From Janthinobacterium psychrotolerans (GTDB lineage: Bacteria > Pseudomonadota > Gammaproteobacteria > Burkholderiales > Burkholderiaceae_D), in the NCBI RefSeq assembly GCF_001677885.1, contig NZ_LOCQ01000052.1, positions 1-64,000 of the forward strand: a stretch of 64,000 bases of DNA, given 5' to 3'. The notes under the pieces are model-generated. The model did no database searches, had not been told where the DNA came from, and saw only the letters and a program-made list of their open reading frames with translations. This document shows positions 34,746 to 42,845 of this stretch, piece after piece; the first letter of the stretch is position 1, and every line of letters starts with the position of its first letter. A program made the position numbers and the translations under genes.

Positions 34746-35648
34746 TCAACCGCGCTCGCTGGCCAGCCGCTTGGCCAGCAGTTTGCCAGCCTCGTCCGCA
34801 TAGGCGCGACAGCCGTTGCTGTCGATCAAGGGATTGTGCTCGCTGCTGCGCCCGGCGGCTTTTTCCAGCAAGCCCGTGGTGCCGGGATGGACGGGAATAA
34901 TGATATCGCAGGGAAGCGTTGCGACCTTCGCGATGCTGGCCTGGAACGAGGCCGAGATATCGGGCGTGTTTTGCTTGCCCCTGCCGTTCCCCGTGAACCT
35001 GAAGTCGCCGCTCGAATACGGGTTCAGGCTGTCGGCATACACGATATTGACGCAGCGCCGGTCTTCGCACGAGGTCCAGGTCCAGGTGGTACCGCCCGGC
35101 GTGTGGCCCGGGGTCGCATGCGCGGTCAAGGCCAGCTGGCCCAGCTTGACGACATCGCCCTCTTTGACCACGGTGACCTGCTCGACCTTGGCCACATGCA
35201 CTACCGGCTTGGCCTGGTATTGCGGATCGTCGAGGCCATTGGTGCCGCTTTGCAGCACTTTCGCACTCGAGGCGCTGGCCATCACGGTGGCGCCGCTGGC
35301 GCGAGCAAGGGCCGCGATGCCGCCCGCATGGTCCCAGTGGGCGTGGGAATTGAGGATCAGCTTGACGTCTTTCATGCTGAAACCCAGCGACTCGATGTTG
35401 GCTTGAATCAACGGTGCCGATTGCGGCAGCGCGCCGTCGAGCAGGATATGGCCGCCTTCGCTGGTGACCAGCACGGCGGACAAGCCGGCCACCCCCACAT
35501 ACCAGGTATTGCCATGGATATTGAAGGGTTTGGCCGGGGCATTCCACGCCTTGCAGTTGTCGCAGTCCACGCCAGCATCATGCGCCTGCGCCGTGCCAGC
35601 CGCCGCCATCATCGCCACCACGACCATCAATTTTGCCAATTTCGTCAT
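34746..35648 (-). CDS. Subclass B3 metallo-beta-lactamase
   Basis: 300 residues. A signal peptide (MTKLAKLMVVVAMMAAAGTAQA) directs it to the periplasm. Zinc ligands are intact: HAHWDH at 102-107, H182 (ATPGHTPGGTTW) and H254 (IIPVHPGTTGLLEK), with the mature start CKAWNAPAKPFNIHGNTWYV. The GHTPGG and PVHPG contexts and lack of a Cys ligand are those of subclass B3 (L1, FEZ, CAU, THIN-B group). It hydrolyses beta-lactams including carbapenems in its relatives. It lies 15 bp downstream of the M56-S11 gene and BlaI, which suggests inducible expression, unusual for B3 enzymes. Confidence 0.92.
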   Translation of the reverse strand: MTKLAKLMVVVAMMAAAGTAQAHDAGVDCDNCKAWNAPAKPFNIHGNTWYVGVAGLSAVLVTSEGGHILLDGALPQSAPLIQANIESLGFSMKDVKLILNSHAHWDHAGGIAALARASGATVMASASSAKVLQSGTNGLDDPQYQAKPVVHVAKVEQVTVVKEGDVVKLGQLALTAHATPGHTPGGTTWTWTSCEDRRCVNIVYADSLNPYSSGDFRFTGNGRGKQNTPDISASFQASIAKVATLPCDIIIPVHPGTTGLLEKAAGRSSEHNPLIDSNGCRAYADEAGKLLAKRLASERG

Positions 35649-35663
35649 TGTTTTTCTCCACGG

Positions 35664-37382
35664 TTAAAAATGGGTAGTTCCAGCCAGAGCGTTGCGGATG
35701 CGGGCCGCATCGAGGCTGCGCCGCTCGGCGCCATCGGCGTCCAGCAGCACTACCGTGACGTGCTTGCCACCGCTCTTCATGCGCATGGACAGGCAGCTGC
35801 CGGCCTCCCTGCTGCTGCCGGTCTTGGACAATACAATATCCCAGCCCTGGCCGCCGACGAGCGCATTGGTGTTGTGCAAGGTGCGTGTCTTGCCATTCAC
35901 GGCCACATCGGCTTGGGCAGCCGTGGTGATGCGCGCGATCTCGGGATAACGCGCAGCCGCCGCCACGATGCGCGCCACTTCGGTGGCAGTCGAGGTATTG
36001 GACGGCGTGCGCCCGACCGGGTCGTTCAAGCGGGTGCGGGTCAGATTCAGGCTGCGGATCTTGGCCTGCATGGCTGCATCGAACGCCGCGCGGCCGCCGG
36101 GATAGGTGCGCGCCAGGGCGGCGGCGGCGCGGTTTTCGGAAGGCAGCAGCGCCAGTTGCAGCAGCAGCGCGCGCGGCACACTCACGCCATCGGCCAGCAG
36201 GCCATGGCGCTGACCAACGCCATCGGCGCGCACGATGCGAAGCAGCTCATCGGGGTCGAGCCCGGCGTCAAGCACCACCATGGCCGTCATCAGCTTGGTG
36301 ATGGAGGCGATCGGCACGATGGCGTCAGCGTCTTTGGCCATCAGCACCTTGCCCGACTCTTCGTCGAGCACCAGCATATGGCGGGCGCTGACAGGTAGCG
36401 ACAGCAGGCTGGAAGCGACCTCGGCAATCTTGGGTGTGCCGGGCACGGACTGCCCGTGCGTCTGCATCAGCAAGGTGGCGCCGGCCAGCAGCAAGGCGGG
36501 CACGGCCGTTTTCCAGCCAGCCTGGCCGGCCAGCGGCGCGGGCGCCATCAGCGACTGTATGCGTGCAAGCAAGGCGCCACCGCGCGCTGCTACCAGCAAG
36601 CCCGGCTGGCGCAGGGTTTGCCTATGCTGCGACAAGGCATACAGGGCGCTGGCCAGCTGCTGCGGATCGGGCAGCGCCTGCGCCGCCAGCGCATCGGCCA
36701 CCAGTTCGCGCTCGGCGCGCATGCGGGCCGACAACCACCAGACGACAGGATGAAAGAACAGCAGCGCCTCGGCCACGCTTTGCAGCAGGTTGACCAGGTA
36801 ATCCCAGCGCCGCACATGGGCCAGTTCATGGGCCAGCAGGGCGACGATCAGCGGCACCGGCATGCCGCTCAGCAAGGACGCTGGCAGCAGCACAAGGGGA
36901 CGAAAAAAACCCACCGTCACAGGACTGGCCAGCGCCGCGTGCAGCCTGAGTGGAACCGAAGAACGCAGACCCATGCGCTGCGCCAGCGCATCGAGCCTGG
37001 ACTGCCACTGCGCGGGTGCGCTCACGGCCTGGCGGCGCAGCCGGCCTACCCAAGCCAGGCCCAGCAGCAATCGCACACTCATCAGAGCGACACCGGCGCT
37101 CCAGGCCAATACCAGCGAAGGCATCCAGGCTTGCAGCGCTGCGGCGGGCAAGGCGGAAAACGATGGCGCCGGCGCGTCCTGCGCCAGCAGATACAGCAGA
37201 TGCGCAACGGGCATGCACAGGCACAGCAGCAGCGCCAGCGCGCAGACGGCATAGCGCGCCCGTGCATCCATGCCGCGCAGCAGCGACAAGGCAGCGGCCG
37301 TGAGCAGGCCCAGCAACAGCGCCTGCCAGACGAAATACAGCAAGGACCAGCCCAGCGCGGCGATCACCATGCTGGTGTTCAT
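35664..37382 (-). CDS. BlaR1-like sensor: M56 peptidase fused to an S11 D-Ala-D-Ala endopeptidase domain
   Basis: 572 residues. Residues 1-310 are an M56 membrane metallopeptidase: N-terminal helices, zinc motif HELAH (185-189), distal FFHPVVWW and RAERELVADALAA, and a final membrane helix near 293-308. Residues ~330-572 are an S11 (PBP7/DacA-like) serine peptidase with all three motifs: SITK (360-363), SEN (415-417), KTG (520-522), predicted periplasmic. Classical BlaR1/MecR1 has an M56 part joined to a class D beta-lactamase-like sensor; here the sensor is S11 type. The start overlaps the BlaI stop by 4 bp. Likely role: sense beta-lactam or muropeptide and cleave BlaI. Confidence 0.88.
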   Translation of the reverse strand: MNTSMVIAALGWSLLYFVWQALLLGLLTAAALSLLRGMDARARYAVCALALLLCLCMPVAHLLYLLAQDAPAPSFSALPAAALQAWMPSLVLAWSAGVALMSVRLLLGLAWVGRLRRQAVSAPAQWQSRLDALAQRMGLRSSVPLRLHAALASPVTVGFFRPLVLLPASLLSGMPVPLIVALLAHELAHVRRWDYLVNLLQSVAEALLFFHPVVWWLSARMRAERELVADALAAQALPDPQQLASALYALSQHRQTLRQPGLLVAARGGALLARIQSLMAPAPLAGQAGWKTAVPALLLAGATLLMQTHGQSVPGTPKIAEVASSLLSLPVSARHMLVLDEESGKVLMAKDADAIVPIASITKLMTAMVVLDAGLDPDELLRIVRADGVGQRHGLLADGVSVPRALLLQLALLPSENRAAAALARTYPGGRAAFDAAMQAKIRSLNLTRTRLNDPVGRTPSNTSTATEVARIVAAAARYPEIARITTAAQADVAVNGKTRTLHNTNALVGGQGWDIVLSKTGSSREAGSCLSMRMKSGGKHVTVVLLDADGAERRSLDAARIRNALAGTTHF

Positions 37383-37780
37383 GGCTGCCTGTCCTCTTTG
37401 CTGCCTTTGCTGCTGAGGATTTTTTCAATTTCCAGGCGCTCGGCGTCGCTCACATGCTCGCGCAGCGCGGTCAGCACCAGCGCCTTGCCGGAGCCGGCAA
37501 ACACCTTGCCGATCAGATCCTTGAGCAAGCTGGTCTGCACTTTTGCCTGCGCCTCGACCGCCGAGTACAGCTGCGGCCGCCGGCTTTCGTCGCGGCTCAG
37601 CAGGCCCTTGCCATGCATCAGTTGCAACTGGCGCAAAACAGTCGCGTAGCTGGCGTCGGCACGCTCGAGCGCAAGAAAATCATGGACGGCGCGGGCATCG
37701 AGCGGACCGTGCTGCCACAGGATGCGCAGCAGGTCCAGTTCGGCGGCGGTAGGCGTGGGGAGTGGGGCAGGTTTTGACAT
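37379..37780 (-). CDS. BlaI/MecI/CopY-family repressor
   Basis: 133 residues. The N-terminal winged helix reads TAAELDLLRILWQHGPLDARAV, HDFLALERADASYATVLRQL, QLMHGKGLLSRDESRRPQLY, followed by a helical dimerisation tail: the standard BlaI/MecI layout. It is the first gene of the repressor-sensor-lactamase set and very likely represses it. A 12-bp direct repeat (37799-37824) lies just upstream of its ATG and is the best operator candidate. The nucleotide spacing to the next gene is a 4-bp overlap. Confidence 0.92.
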   Translation of the reverse strand: MSKPAPLPTPTAAELDLLRILWQHGPLDARAVHDFLALERADASYATVLRQLQLMHGKGLLSRDESRRPQLYSAVEAQAKVQTSLLKDLIGKVFAGSGKALVLTALREHVSDAERLEIEKILSSKGSKEDRQP

Positions 37781-37798
37781 GACGCCAGCATACCCACA

Positions 37799-37824
37799 CT
37801 AGAACTTTATGTCTAGAACTTTAT
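37799..37824. promoter_or_regulatory. Tandem 12-bp repeats upstream of blaI-type gene (operator candidate)
   Basis: CTAGAACTTTAT occurs twice with a 2-bp spacer (37799-37810 and 37813-37824), 19 bp upstream of the repressor start in an AT-rich island. It fits a two-site repressor operator overlapping the promoter of the resistance cassette. Confidence 0.5.
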
Positions 37825-37846
37825 TTCTACTCAGGGCATGCCTGCG

Positions 37847-39373
37847 TCAGAAATCACGCAATTGGTCGAATAACTCATACAAGCGTTCCTGCCGCACCAG
37901 CGCAGCCCCCTGCTCTCCCAGGTCCAGTTCCAGCTGTTTCAATACATCCGCCAGCACGCTGTAGATTTCCTCGCGCTCCACGGTTTCGATCATGCCGGAG
38001 CGATCCATCTTGTTGAAATCCACGGTATAGGCCGTCACCATCGTGTCCAGCGCGGCTGCCGCCTCCGCCGCCGGCATGCCGGCGTCGATGGCGCGCGTGG
38101 CGGCCAGCAGGTTCTTGTAAGCCAGCGCCGCCTTCTTTGCCTGGGCTGCCGAGATGTGCTCGCGCCCGTCCCAGTCGCGAAACGGATTGTGCAAATTCTC
38201 GGCCAGCCAAGCCGGTTTGCGCGGCTTGCTGATCGACAAGTCCAAGCCTTGCGCCGCCGCTGTCTTGTACGCCGTCTTGACGGCCCTGGCCACATCGGCC
38301 GGCACGCTGGTCATCCACAGGCTGGCCAGTTTCGGCAATTGCCCGGGCGCTGGAAATGCGTCCGCTTCAAAGCCGAAGATATCGAACGTGGTCAGCATCT
38401 GCAACTGGGGCAGCTGCGCGATGCTGTGCATATTGCGCGCCATGCCGGGCTTGCCCCAGAGGCGCAGCTCGCGCAAATGCGCAAAGCGCTCGACCACCGT
38501 CGTCAGGTCGATCTCGTTGACGCCGGTCAGCGACAGCGCGCCCAGGTGGTCCAGGCCCTGCAGGGCCGGCATGTTCTCCACGCACTGCAAGCTCAGGTCA
38601 CGCCCCTGCTCCGCCTGCTCGACCTGCAACTGCGGCGATGGCATGGCCGTCAGCGAAAACAGATGCAGGCCGGGATTGAGGCGCACCCTGGCAACCCCAT
38701 CGGGCTGCAGTATGAAACGGTTCAGGCCGGTGGCGCTGACATCGATATCGGTAACTGTCGAGGATTGCCAGTGCAGCTCGTTGATGAACGGGTGCTGCTG
38801 GATATACGCCATCAGTTCGGGCGTGCCCTTGCTGGTTTCGAGCGTCATCAGGCAAGGCAGCAGGTCCAGTTCGGACAAGTCCTTGATGGCGTCCAGTATG
38901 CTGTCGTTGATGCGGGTCGCGTCCTGCCTGAAGACGTGGCCGCCGACGATCACCTTGTTGCTGCTCGATGCGGCCCGGAATTGCTTGCGCCGCGCGGGGT
39001 CGATCCGCTCCCAGCTGCGCTGGCGCGCCGTGCCGGCACCCACGTTCCAGCCGAACTTGTAGGTGCTGACGTCGTCTTCCACCAGCGGCGGCAGGTTGGC
39101 AATGAACACATGGCCGGGCGGCACATTGGCCGTCACATAGCCGTGATCGAGGCGATTCCTGATGAAGAAATAGTTGCAGCGCAAGGGCTGCATGCGGCTG
39201 GCCGCGTCCGCATCGGGCAAGGCGTCGCCCGTCCAGTCCAGTTCCAGCACGGCCGCCAGCGGCTTGCCCCTGGGCGTCCTGGGCGGCTGGAGATGGGTCA
39301 CCTGGCACGCCACGTATTGCTGCAGCTCCACTGAAAACACACTGTAGATATCGCCGACATTTGCTGGCACCAT
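37847..39373 (-). CDS. Unknown protein, GDIYSV/LRR-like paralog C
   Basis: 508 residues, same architecture as paralogs A and B: VGDIYSVFSVELQQYVACQV at the start, LAAVLELDWTGDALPDA, LRR-like middle (LDHLGALSLTGVNEIDLTTV, FAHLRELRLWGKPGMARNMH, LPQLQMLTTFDIFGFEADAF) and C-terminal AENLHNPFRDWDGREHISAA, YKNLLAATRAIDAGMPAAEA. GAGGAG is 2 nt before the ATG and 5 nt before the following GTG (39370); by alignment with A and B that GTG may be the real start. It is separated from A/B by the BlaI/M56-S11/MBL genes, suggesting an insertion into an original three-gene array. Confidence 0.8.
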   Translation of the reverse strand: MVPANVGDIYSVFSVELQQYVACQVTHLQPPRTPRGKPLAAVLELDWTGDALPDADAASRMQPLRCNYFFIRNRLDHGYVTANVPPGHVFIANLPPLVEDDVSTYKFGWNVGAGTARQRSWERIDPARRKQFRAASSSNKVIVGGHVFRQDATRINDSILDAIKDLSELDLLPCLMTLETSKGTPELMAYIQQHPFINELHWQSSTVTDIDVSATGLNRFILQPDGVARVRLNPGLHLFSLTAMPSPQLQVEQAEQGRDLSLQCVENMPALQGLDHLGALSLTGVNEIDLTTVVERFAHLRELRLWGKPGMARNMHSIAQLPQLQMLTTFDIFGFEADAFPAPGQLPKLASLWMTSVPADVARAVKTAYKTAAAQGLDLSISKPRKPAWLAENLHNPFRDWDGREHISAAQAKKAALAYKNLLAATRAIDAGMPAAEAAAALDTMVTAYTVDFNKMDRSGMIETVEREEIYSVLADVLKQLELDLGEQGAALVRQERLYELFDQLRDF

Positions 39374-39433
39374 GGCTCCTCGTTATGCTCGATGCCGGAC
39401 GATAGCAAAATTCAGGCGTGGCCGTCGTCCTGC

Positions 39434-40774
39434 TCAGTGCGCATGCAGCTTGTGATGCAGGCGCCTCAGCCCCAGCCAGACGCCGGCGGCCACGAACGGC
39501 ACCAGCGCGCCAACCAGGATTTCCGGGTTGACCGGCAGGCCCATCACCTTGGCCGCCTTGCCCGTGTAGCTGAACAGGCCGATCACATAGTAGGAAATGG
39601 CCGCCACCGACAGGCCTTCGACGGCCTGCTGCAGGCGCAATTGCTGGGCGGCGCGTTCGTTCATCGATTGCAATATCTGCCGGTTCTGCAATTCCTGCAC
39701 GATGCCGACGCGGGTGCGCAGCAGGTCGTTGGTATTGGCGATGCGCTGGGCCATCGCTTCCTGGCGGCTGGCCATGGCGGCGCAGGTATTCATGGCCGGC
39801 GTCAGGCGGCGGTCCATGAATTCCTCGACCGTCGGGATGCCTTCGATGCGCACCTCGCGCAGCTCTTCGATGCGGGCCCGGACCAGGCCCATGTAGGCTT
39901 TCGAGGCGGAAAAACGATAGCTGTTGTCGAGCGAGAGTTTTTCGATGCGGGCGGCCAGGCGCGTGATGCGGTCGAGCAAGGCCTGCTCGGCGGCGCCGTC
40001 ATCGCCGCGCGCCTTGTCCGCATCGGTTTCGACCATGGCGGCGGCCAGGGTGGCCAGCTCGTTTTCAATCGCGTTGAGCGTGGGCGCGGCCTGCATGGCG
40101 TAAGGCAGGCCCAGCAAGGCAAACATGCGGTAGGTTTCGATTTCCAGCACGCGCTGCACCAGGCGGCCCGACTGCTGCGAGCGCATGCCCGCGTCGCGGA
40201 TAATGAAGCGGCTGAAGCCGTCGGACTGGATGGTGAAATCGGTCCACAATTCACCGCCCTGCAGCACTTCGCTGCCAGCCAGGGTATTGCCTTCGAATAC
40301 GCGCGACAGGCCCTGCATATAGGTATCGGCAGGCTCGACGGCGCGCTCGAGGACCACGTGGGCCGCCACCATCAGCTTGCCTTTGAGGCCCGCCAGCCAC
40401 TGTTGCGGCAGTTGCTCGAGCGGCATGGATTCGAAGGCTTGCGCCAACGGCAGCGGGGCGGCGCAATGCTCGGCAAAGGTGAAGGTGGCAAATTCCGTAT
40501 GGCATTCCCACTTCAGGCGGAAACGGCCGAAGTCATAATAGAAATACTTCGCTTCGCCGCTGGGACCGGTCACGCCGAAATGCGTGCATAGTGCCGCCAG
40601 GGTGGCGTGCTGGGCCTGCATATTCGACATGCCCTGCTCTTGCGCGTCATTGCTGTAGACGGCCAGGTGGGTGATCAGTTCCGGTGCATCGAGCTGCAAA
40701 AAGGGCCGCGAATGGATCTCTGCGGCCAGCGGCACGCGCAGGGCGTGGTTCAGACTGGCGTTAATAAGGTGCAT
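39434..40774 (-). CDS. DUF3422 family membrane-anchored protein
   Basis: About 446 residues. The N-terminus MHLINASLNHALRVPLAAEI, HSRPF and later blocks (GPSGEAKYFYYDFGRFRLKW, HTEFATFTF, SDGFSRFIIRDAGMRSQQSG, ETYRMFALLGLP) are typical of DUF3422. The C-terminal third is a long coiled coil followed by two hydrophobic segments near the end (VEGLSVAAISYYVIGLF, ILVGALVPFVAAGVWLGL), so it is anchored in the inner membrane with a cytoplasmic body. The start is uncertain: ATG at 40774 or 40786, neither with a good ribosome site. Function is unknown. Confidence 0.82.
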   Translation of the reverse strand: MHLINASLNHALRVPLAAEIHSRPFLQLDAPELITHLAVYSNDAQEQGMSNMQAQHATLAALCTHFGVTGPSGEAKYFYYDFGRFRLKWECHTEFATFTFAEHCAAPLPLAQAFESMPLEQLPQQWLAGLKGKLMVAAHVVLERAVEPADTYMQGLSRVFEGNTLAGSEVLQGGELWTDFTIQSDGFSRFIIRDAGMRSQQSGRLVQRVLEIETYRMFALLGLPYAMQAAPTLNAIENELATLAAAMVETDADKARGDDGAAEQALLDRITRLAARIEKLSLDNSYRFSASKAYMGLVRARIEELREVRIEGIPTVEEFMDRRLTPAMNTCAAMASRQEAMAQRIANTNDLLRTRVGIVQELQNRQILQSMNERAAQQLRLQQAVEGLSVAAISYYVIGLFSYTGKAAKVMGLPVNPEILVGALVPFVAAGVWLGLRRLHHKLHAH

Positions 40775-40861
40775 GGCGCTGCCCATAAAGTTACAAAGTT
40801 GCCTGGCCCCTGCAGGCGGCCGATGGATACAGTGTAACAAAGCAGAAAGCATGCCCGACTA

Positions 40862-42070
40862 TTAGTTGTTTTTAGCTCCCAATCCCAACGCTTGCGAGGC
40901 CGCCCGGCGCGTGCCCAGCCACCAGAAGAAACCGGCCAGGACAACGGCCGCCGCCTGCCCCAGCGCCAGCTTGAAACCGCTGTCGAACAGCAACGGCGCG
41001 ACAAAGCCCGACACCAGCGCAAACAGCACCATCTGCACGAAGTTCTGCAGCGAGGCGGCCAGGCCGCGCATCTGCGGGAAGATATCGAGGGTCGACATGG
41101 TCATGCCCGGCAAGGCCAGCGACATGCCGAACGCATACAGCGCCACCGGTGCCACGGCCCACGGCAGGCTGGCGGCAAACCAGTGGTTGTAGACCAGGTT
41201 CAGAACAGCGGTGGCCGCCATTACCAGCGTGCCCCAGCGCACCTGCGTGGCACCGGGCACGGAATGGGCCAGCTTGCCCGACAGGGCCGAGCCCAGCACC
41301 AGGCCCGCCACCATCGGCACGAACATCCAGCCAAACGCGGTTTCAGGCAGACGCAGCAGGTCAAGGATGAAATGCGGCGCCGAGGCGATATACAGGGCAA
41401 AGCCGCCAAACGCAAAGGCGACGGCCAGGGAGCGCAGCAAAAAGACCTGGTGGCGCAGCGCCTGCCAGTAATTGGCGGCGATGGTGCCAGGATGAAACGG
41501 CTGGCGCTGGGCGGCGGGCAAGCTTTCCGGCAAGCCTTTCAGGCAGGCCAGCATCAGCAGCACCGTGACGGAAAAAGTGAACACAAACGTCGACTGCCAG
41601 CCATAGGCCACGTGCAGCCAGCCGCCGATAATCGGCGCGATGGCCGGCGCGATGCCGAACACCATCATGATATTGGCCAGCATCTTTTGCGCGGCAGCAC
41701 CGGACAAGGTATCGCGCACGATGGCCTGGCCGATCACCCTGCCCGCCCCGGCCGAGGCGCCCTGCATGCCACGGAAAAACAGCAGCCAGCCAAAGCTGGG
41801 CGCAAACGCGGCGCCGATCGAGCCGATGGCAAAAATCAACAGTGAAGCGAGGATCACGGGACGGCGCCCGAACGAGTCGGACATGGTGCCATAGAACAAG
41901 GTCATGAAGGCATAGGCGGCCAGATACACGCTCAGGGTCTGCTGCACCAGCACGCTGCTGACATCGAAATGGGTGGCGATCGCCGGGAACGAGGGCAAAA
42001 AGGTATCGGTGGCGAACGGGCCCAGCATGGACAGGCCGGCCAGCACCAGGGTCAGGTTGCGCGCTTTCAT
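40862..42070 (-). CDS. Bcr/CflA-family multidrug efflux MFS transporter
   Basis: 402 residues, 12 membrane helices. LSMLGPFATDTFLPSFPAIA in helix 1 and YGTMSDSFGRRPVILASLLI (the MFS loop 2-3 motif) followed by GASAGAGRVIGQAIVRD are the usual Bcr/CflA signatures (drug:H+ antiport DHA1). It overlaps the TetR-type repressor gene upstream by 4 bp and is therefore controlled by it through the large palindrome at 42752-42796. The exported compound is unknown. Confidence 0.92.
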   Translation of the reverse strand: MKARNLTLVLAGLSMLGPFATDTFLPSFPAIATHFDVSSVLVQQTLSVYLAAYAFMTLFYGTMSDSFGRRPVILASLLIFAIGSIGAAFAPSFGWLLFFRGMQGASAGAGRVIGQAIVRDTLSGAAAQKMLANIMMVFGIAPAIAPIIGGWLHVAYGWQSTFVFTFSVTVLLMLACLKGLPESLPAAQRQPFHPGTIAANYWQALRHQVFLLRSLAVAFAFGGFALYIASAPHFILDLLRLPETAFGWMFVPMVAGLVLGSALSGKLAHSVPGATQVRWGTLVMAATAVLNLVYNHWFAASLPWAVAPVALYAFGMSLALPGMTMSTLDIFPQMRGLAASLQNFVQMVLFALVSGFVAPLLFDSGFKLALGQAAAVVLAGFFWWLGTRRAASQALGLGAKNN

Positions 42071-42741
42071 GCCGGCACCTCTGCCGTGTATTGCGCCCGC
42101 ATGCCGGCCAACGCGGCGAGCGAAAACTGCGCCACATGGCTGGCGATGACGGCGATGCCCGCCTGGTCATAGGTAATCTCGGGCGCCACGATTTCATGCA
42201 CGACGCGCGAGCGCGCATAGAACACGGCCTGGCCGACCACGCTGAACACGCATTTCTGCACTACCTCGGCCGGCATGGCCGGCCCCACCACGGCACGGAT
42301 CAGGGCGTTAAACAGCGTCTCCCGTGGCAGCACATGGCGCTCGACCAGCTTGTGAATGGCGGCCGTCGGCTCGATCAGCTCGCGCGCTACCAGCCGGCTG
42401 AACAGCGACGCAGGGCCACTGCGCAGCATGTCGGACACCAGCGCTTCGATGGCCAGGCGCAACTGCTCGACGGGCGCCACCTGCGCCGCCGCACTGGCCG
42501 CCGCGACTGCCGGCGCCGAGGCGTCGGCCAGCTCGCGCGCATGGTCGAAGGCGGCCAGATGCAGCGCTTCCTTGCTGTGAAAATAGTAATTGACCATCGC
42601 CACATTGACCTGGGCCGCGTCGCAAATCTTGCGCACGGAAGTGCTGGCATAGCCGTATTCCGCAAACAGCTCGGCCGCTGTTTGCAAGATACGGGCGCGG
42701 GCCGGTTCGCCGGCTGGTTCGGTGTTTTTTTCGATGGGCAT
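42067..42741 (-). CDS. TetR-family repressor
   Basis: About 224 residues. The N-terminal HTH is standard: ARILQTAAELFAEYGYASTS, VRKICDAAQVNVAMVNYYFH, SKEALHLAAFDHAREL. The C-terminal ligand domain has the CecR/DUF1956-like LFSRLVARELIEPTAAIHKL. The ATG at 42741 is used instead of the TTG at 42750. It overlaps the efflux gene by 4 bp, and a 45-bp perfect inverted repeat (42752-42796) sits directly upstream, so autoregulation together with the transporter is very likely. Confidence 0.92.
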   Translation of the reverse strand: MPIEKNTEPAGEPARARILQTAAELFAEYGYASTSVRKICDAAQVNVAMVNYYFHSKEALHLAAFDHARELADASAPAVAAASAAAQVAPVEQLRLAIEALVSDMLRSGPASLFSRLVARELIEPTAAIHKLVERHVLPRETLFNALIRAVVGPAMPAEVVQKCVFSVVGQAVFYARSRVVHEIVAPEITYDQAGIAVIASHVAQFSLAALAGMRAQYTAEVPA

Positions 42742-42751
42742 TGTCAACAAT

Positions 42752-42796
42752 AAATTAAACAGTTGTTTGATATTGTATCAAACAACTGTTTAATTT
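42752..42796. promoter_or_regulatory. 45-bp perfect palindromic operator of the TetR/efflux operon
   Basis: Two 19-base arms, AAATTAAACAGTTGTTTGA (42752-42770) and its exact complement (42778-42796), flank the 7-bp centre TATTGTA. It starts 10 bp before the repressor start codon, in an AT-rich island. Size and symmetry suit two TetR dimers or one large site. Confidence 0.8.
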
Positions 42797-42807
42797 TCAA
42801 GCCGGCG

Positions 42808-42831
42808 TTAAAAAGCCCGGCGTACCGGGCT
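42808..42831 (-). terminator. Rho-independent terminator after the copper operon
   Basis: On the minus strand a 7-bp stem AGCCCGG/CCGGGCT with a 4-nt loop (TACG) is followed at once by a T-run (TTTTT, then AA). It starts 14 nt after the PCuAC stop codon. Confidence 0.85.
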
Positions 42832-42845
42832 GCGGACAGCGACGA

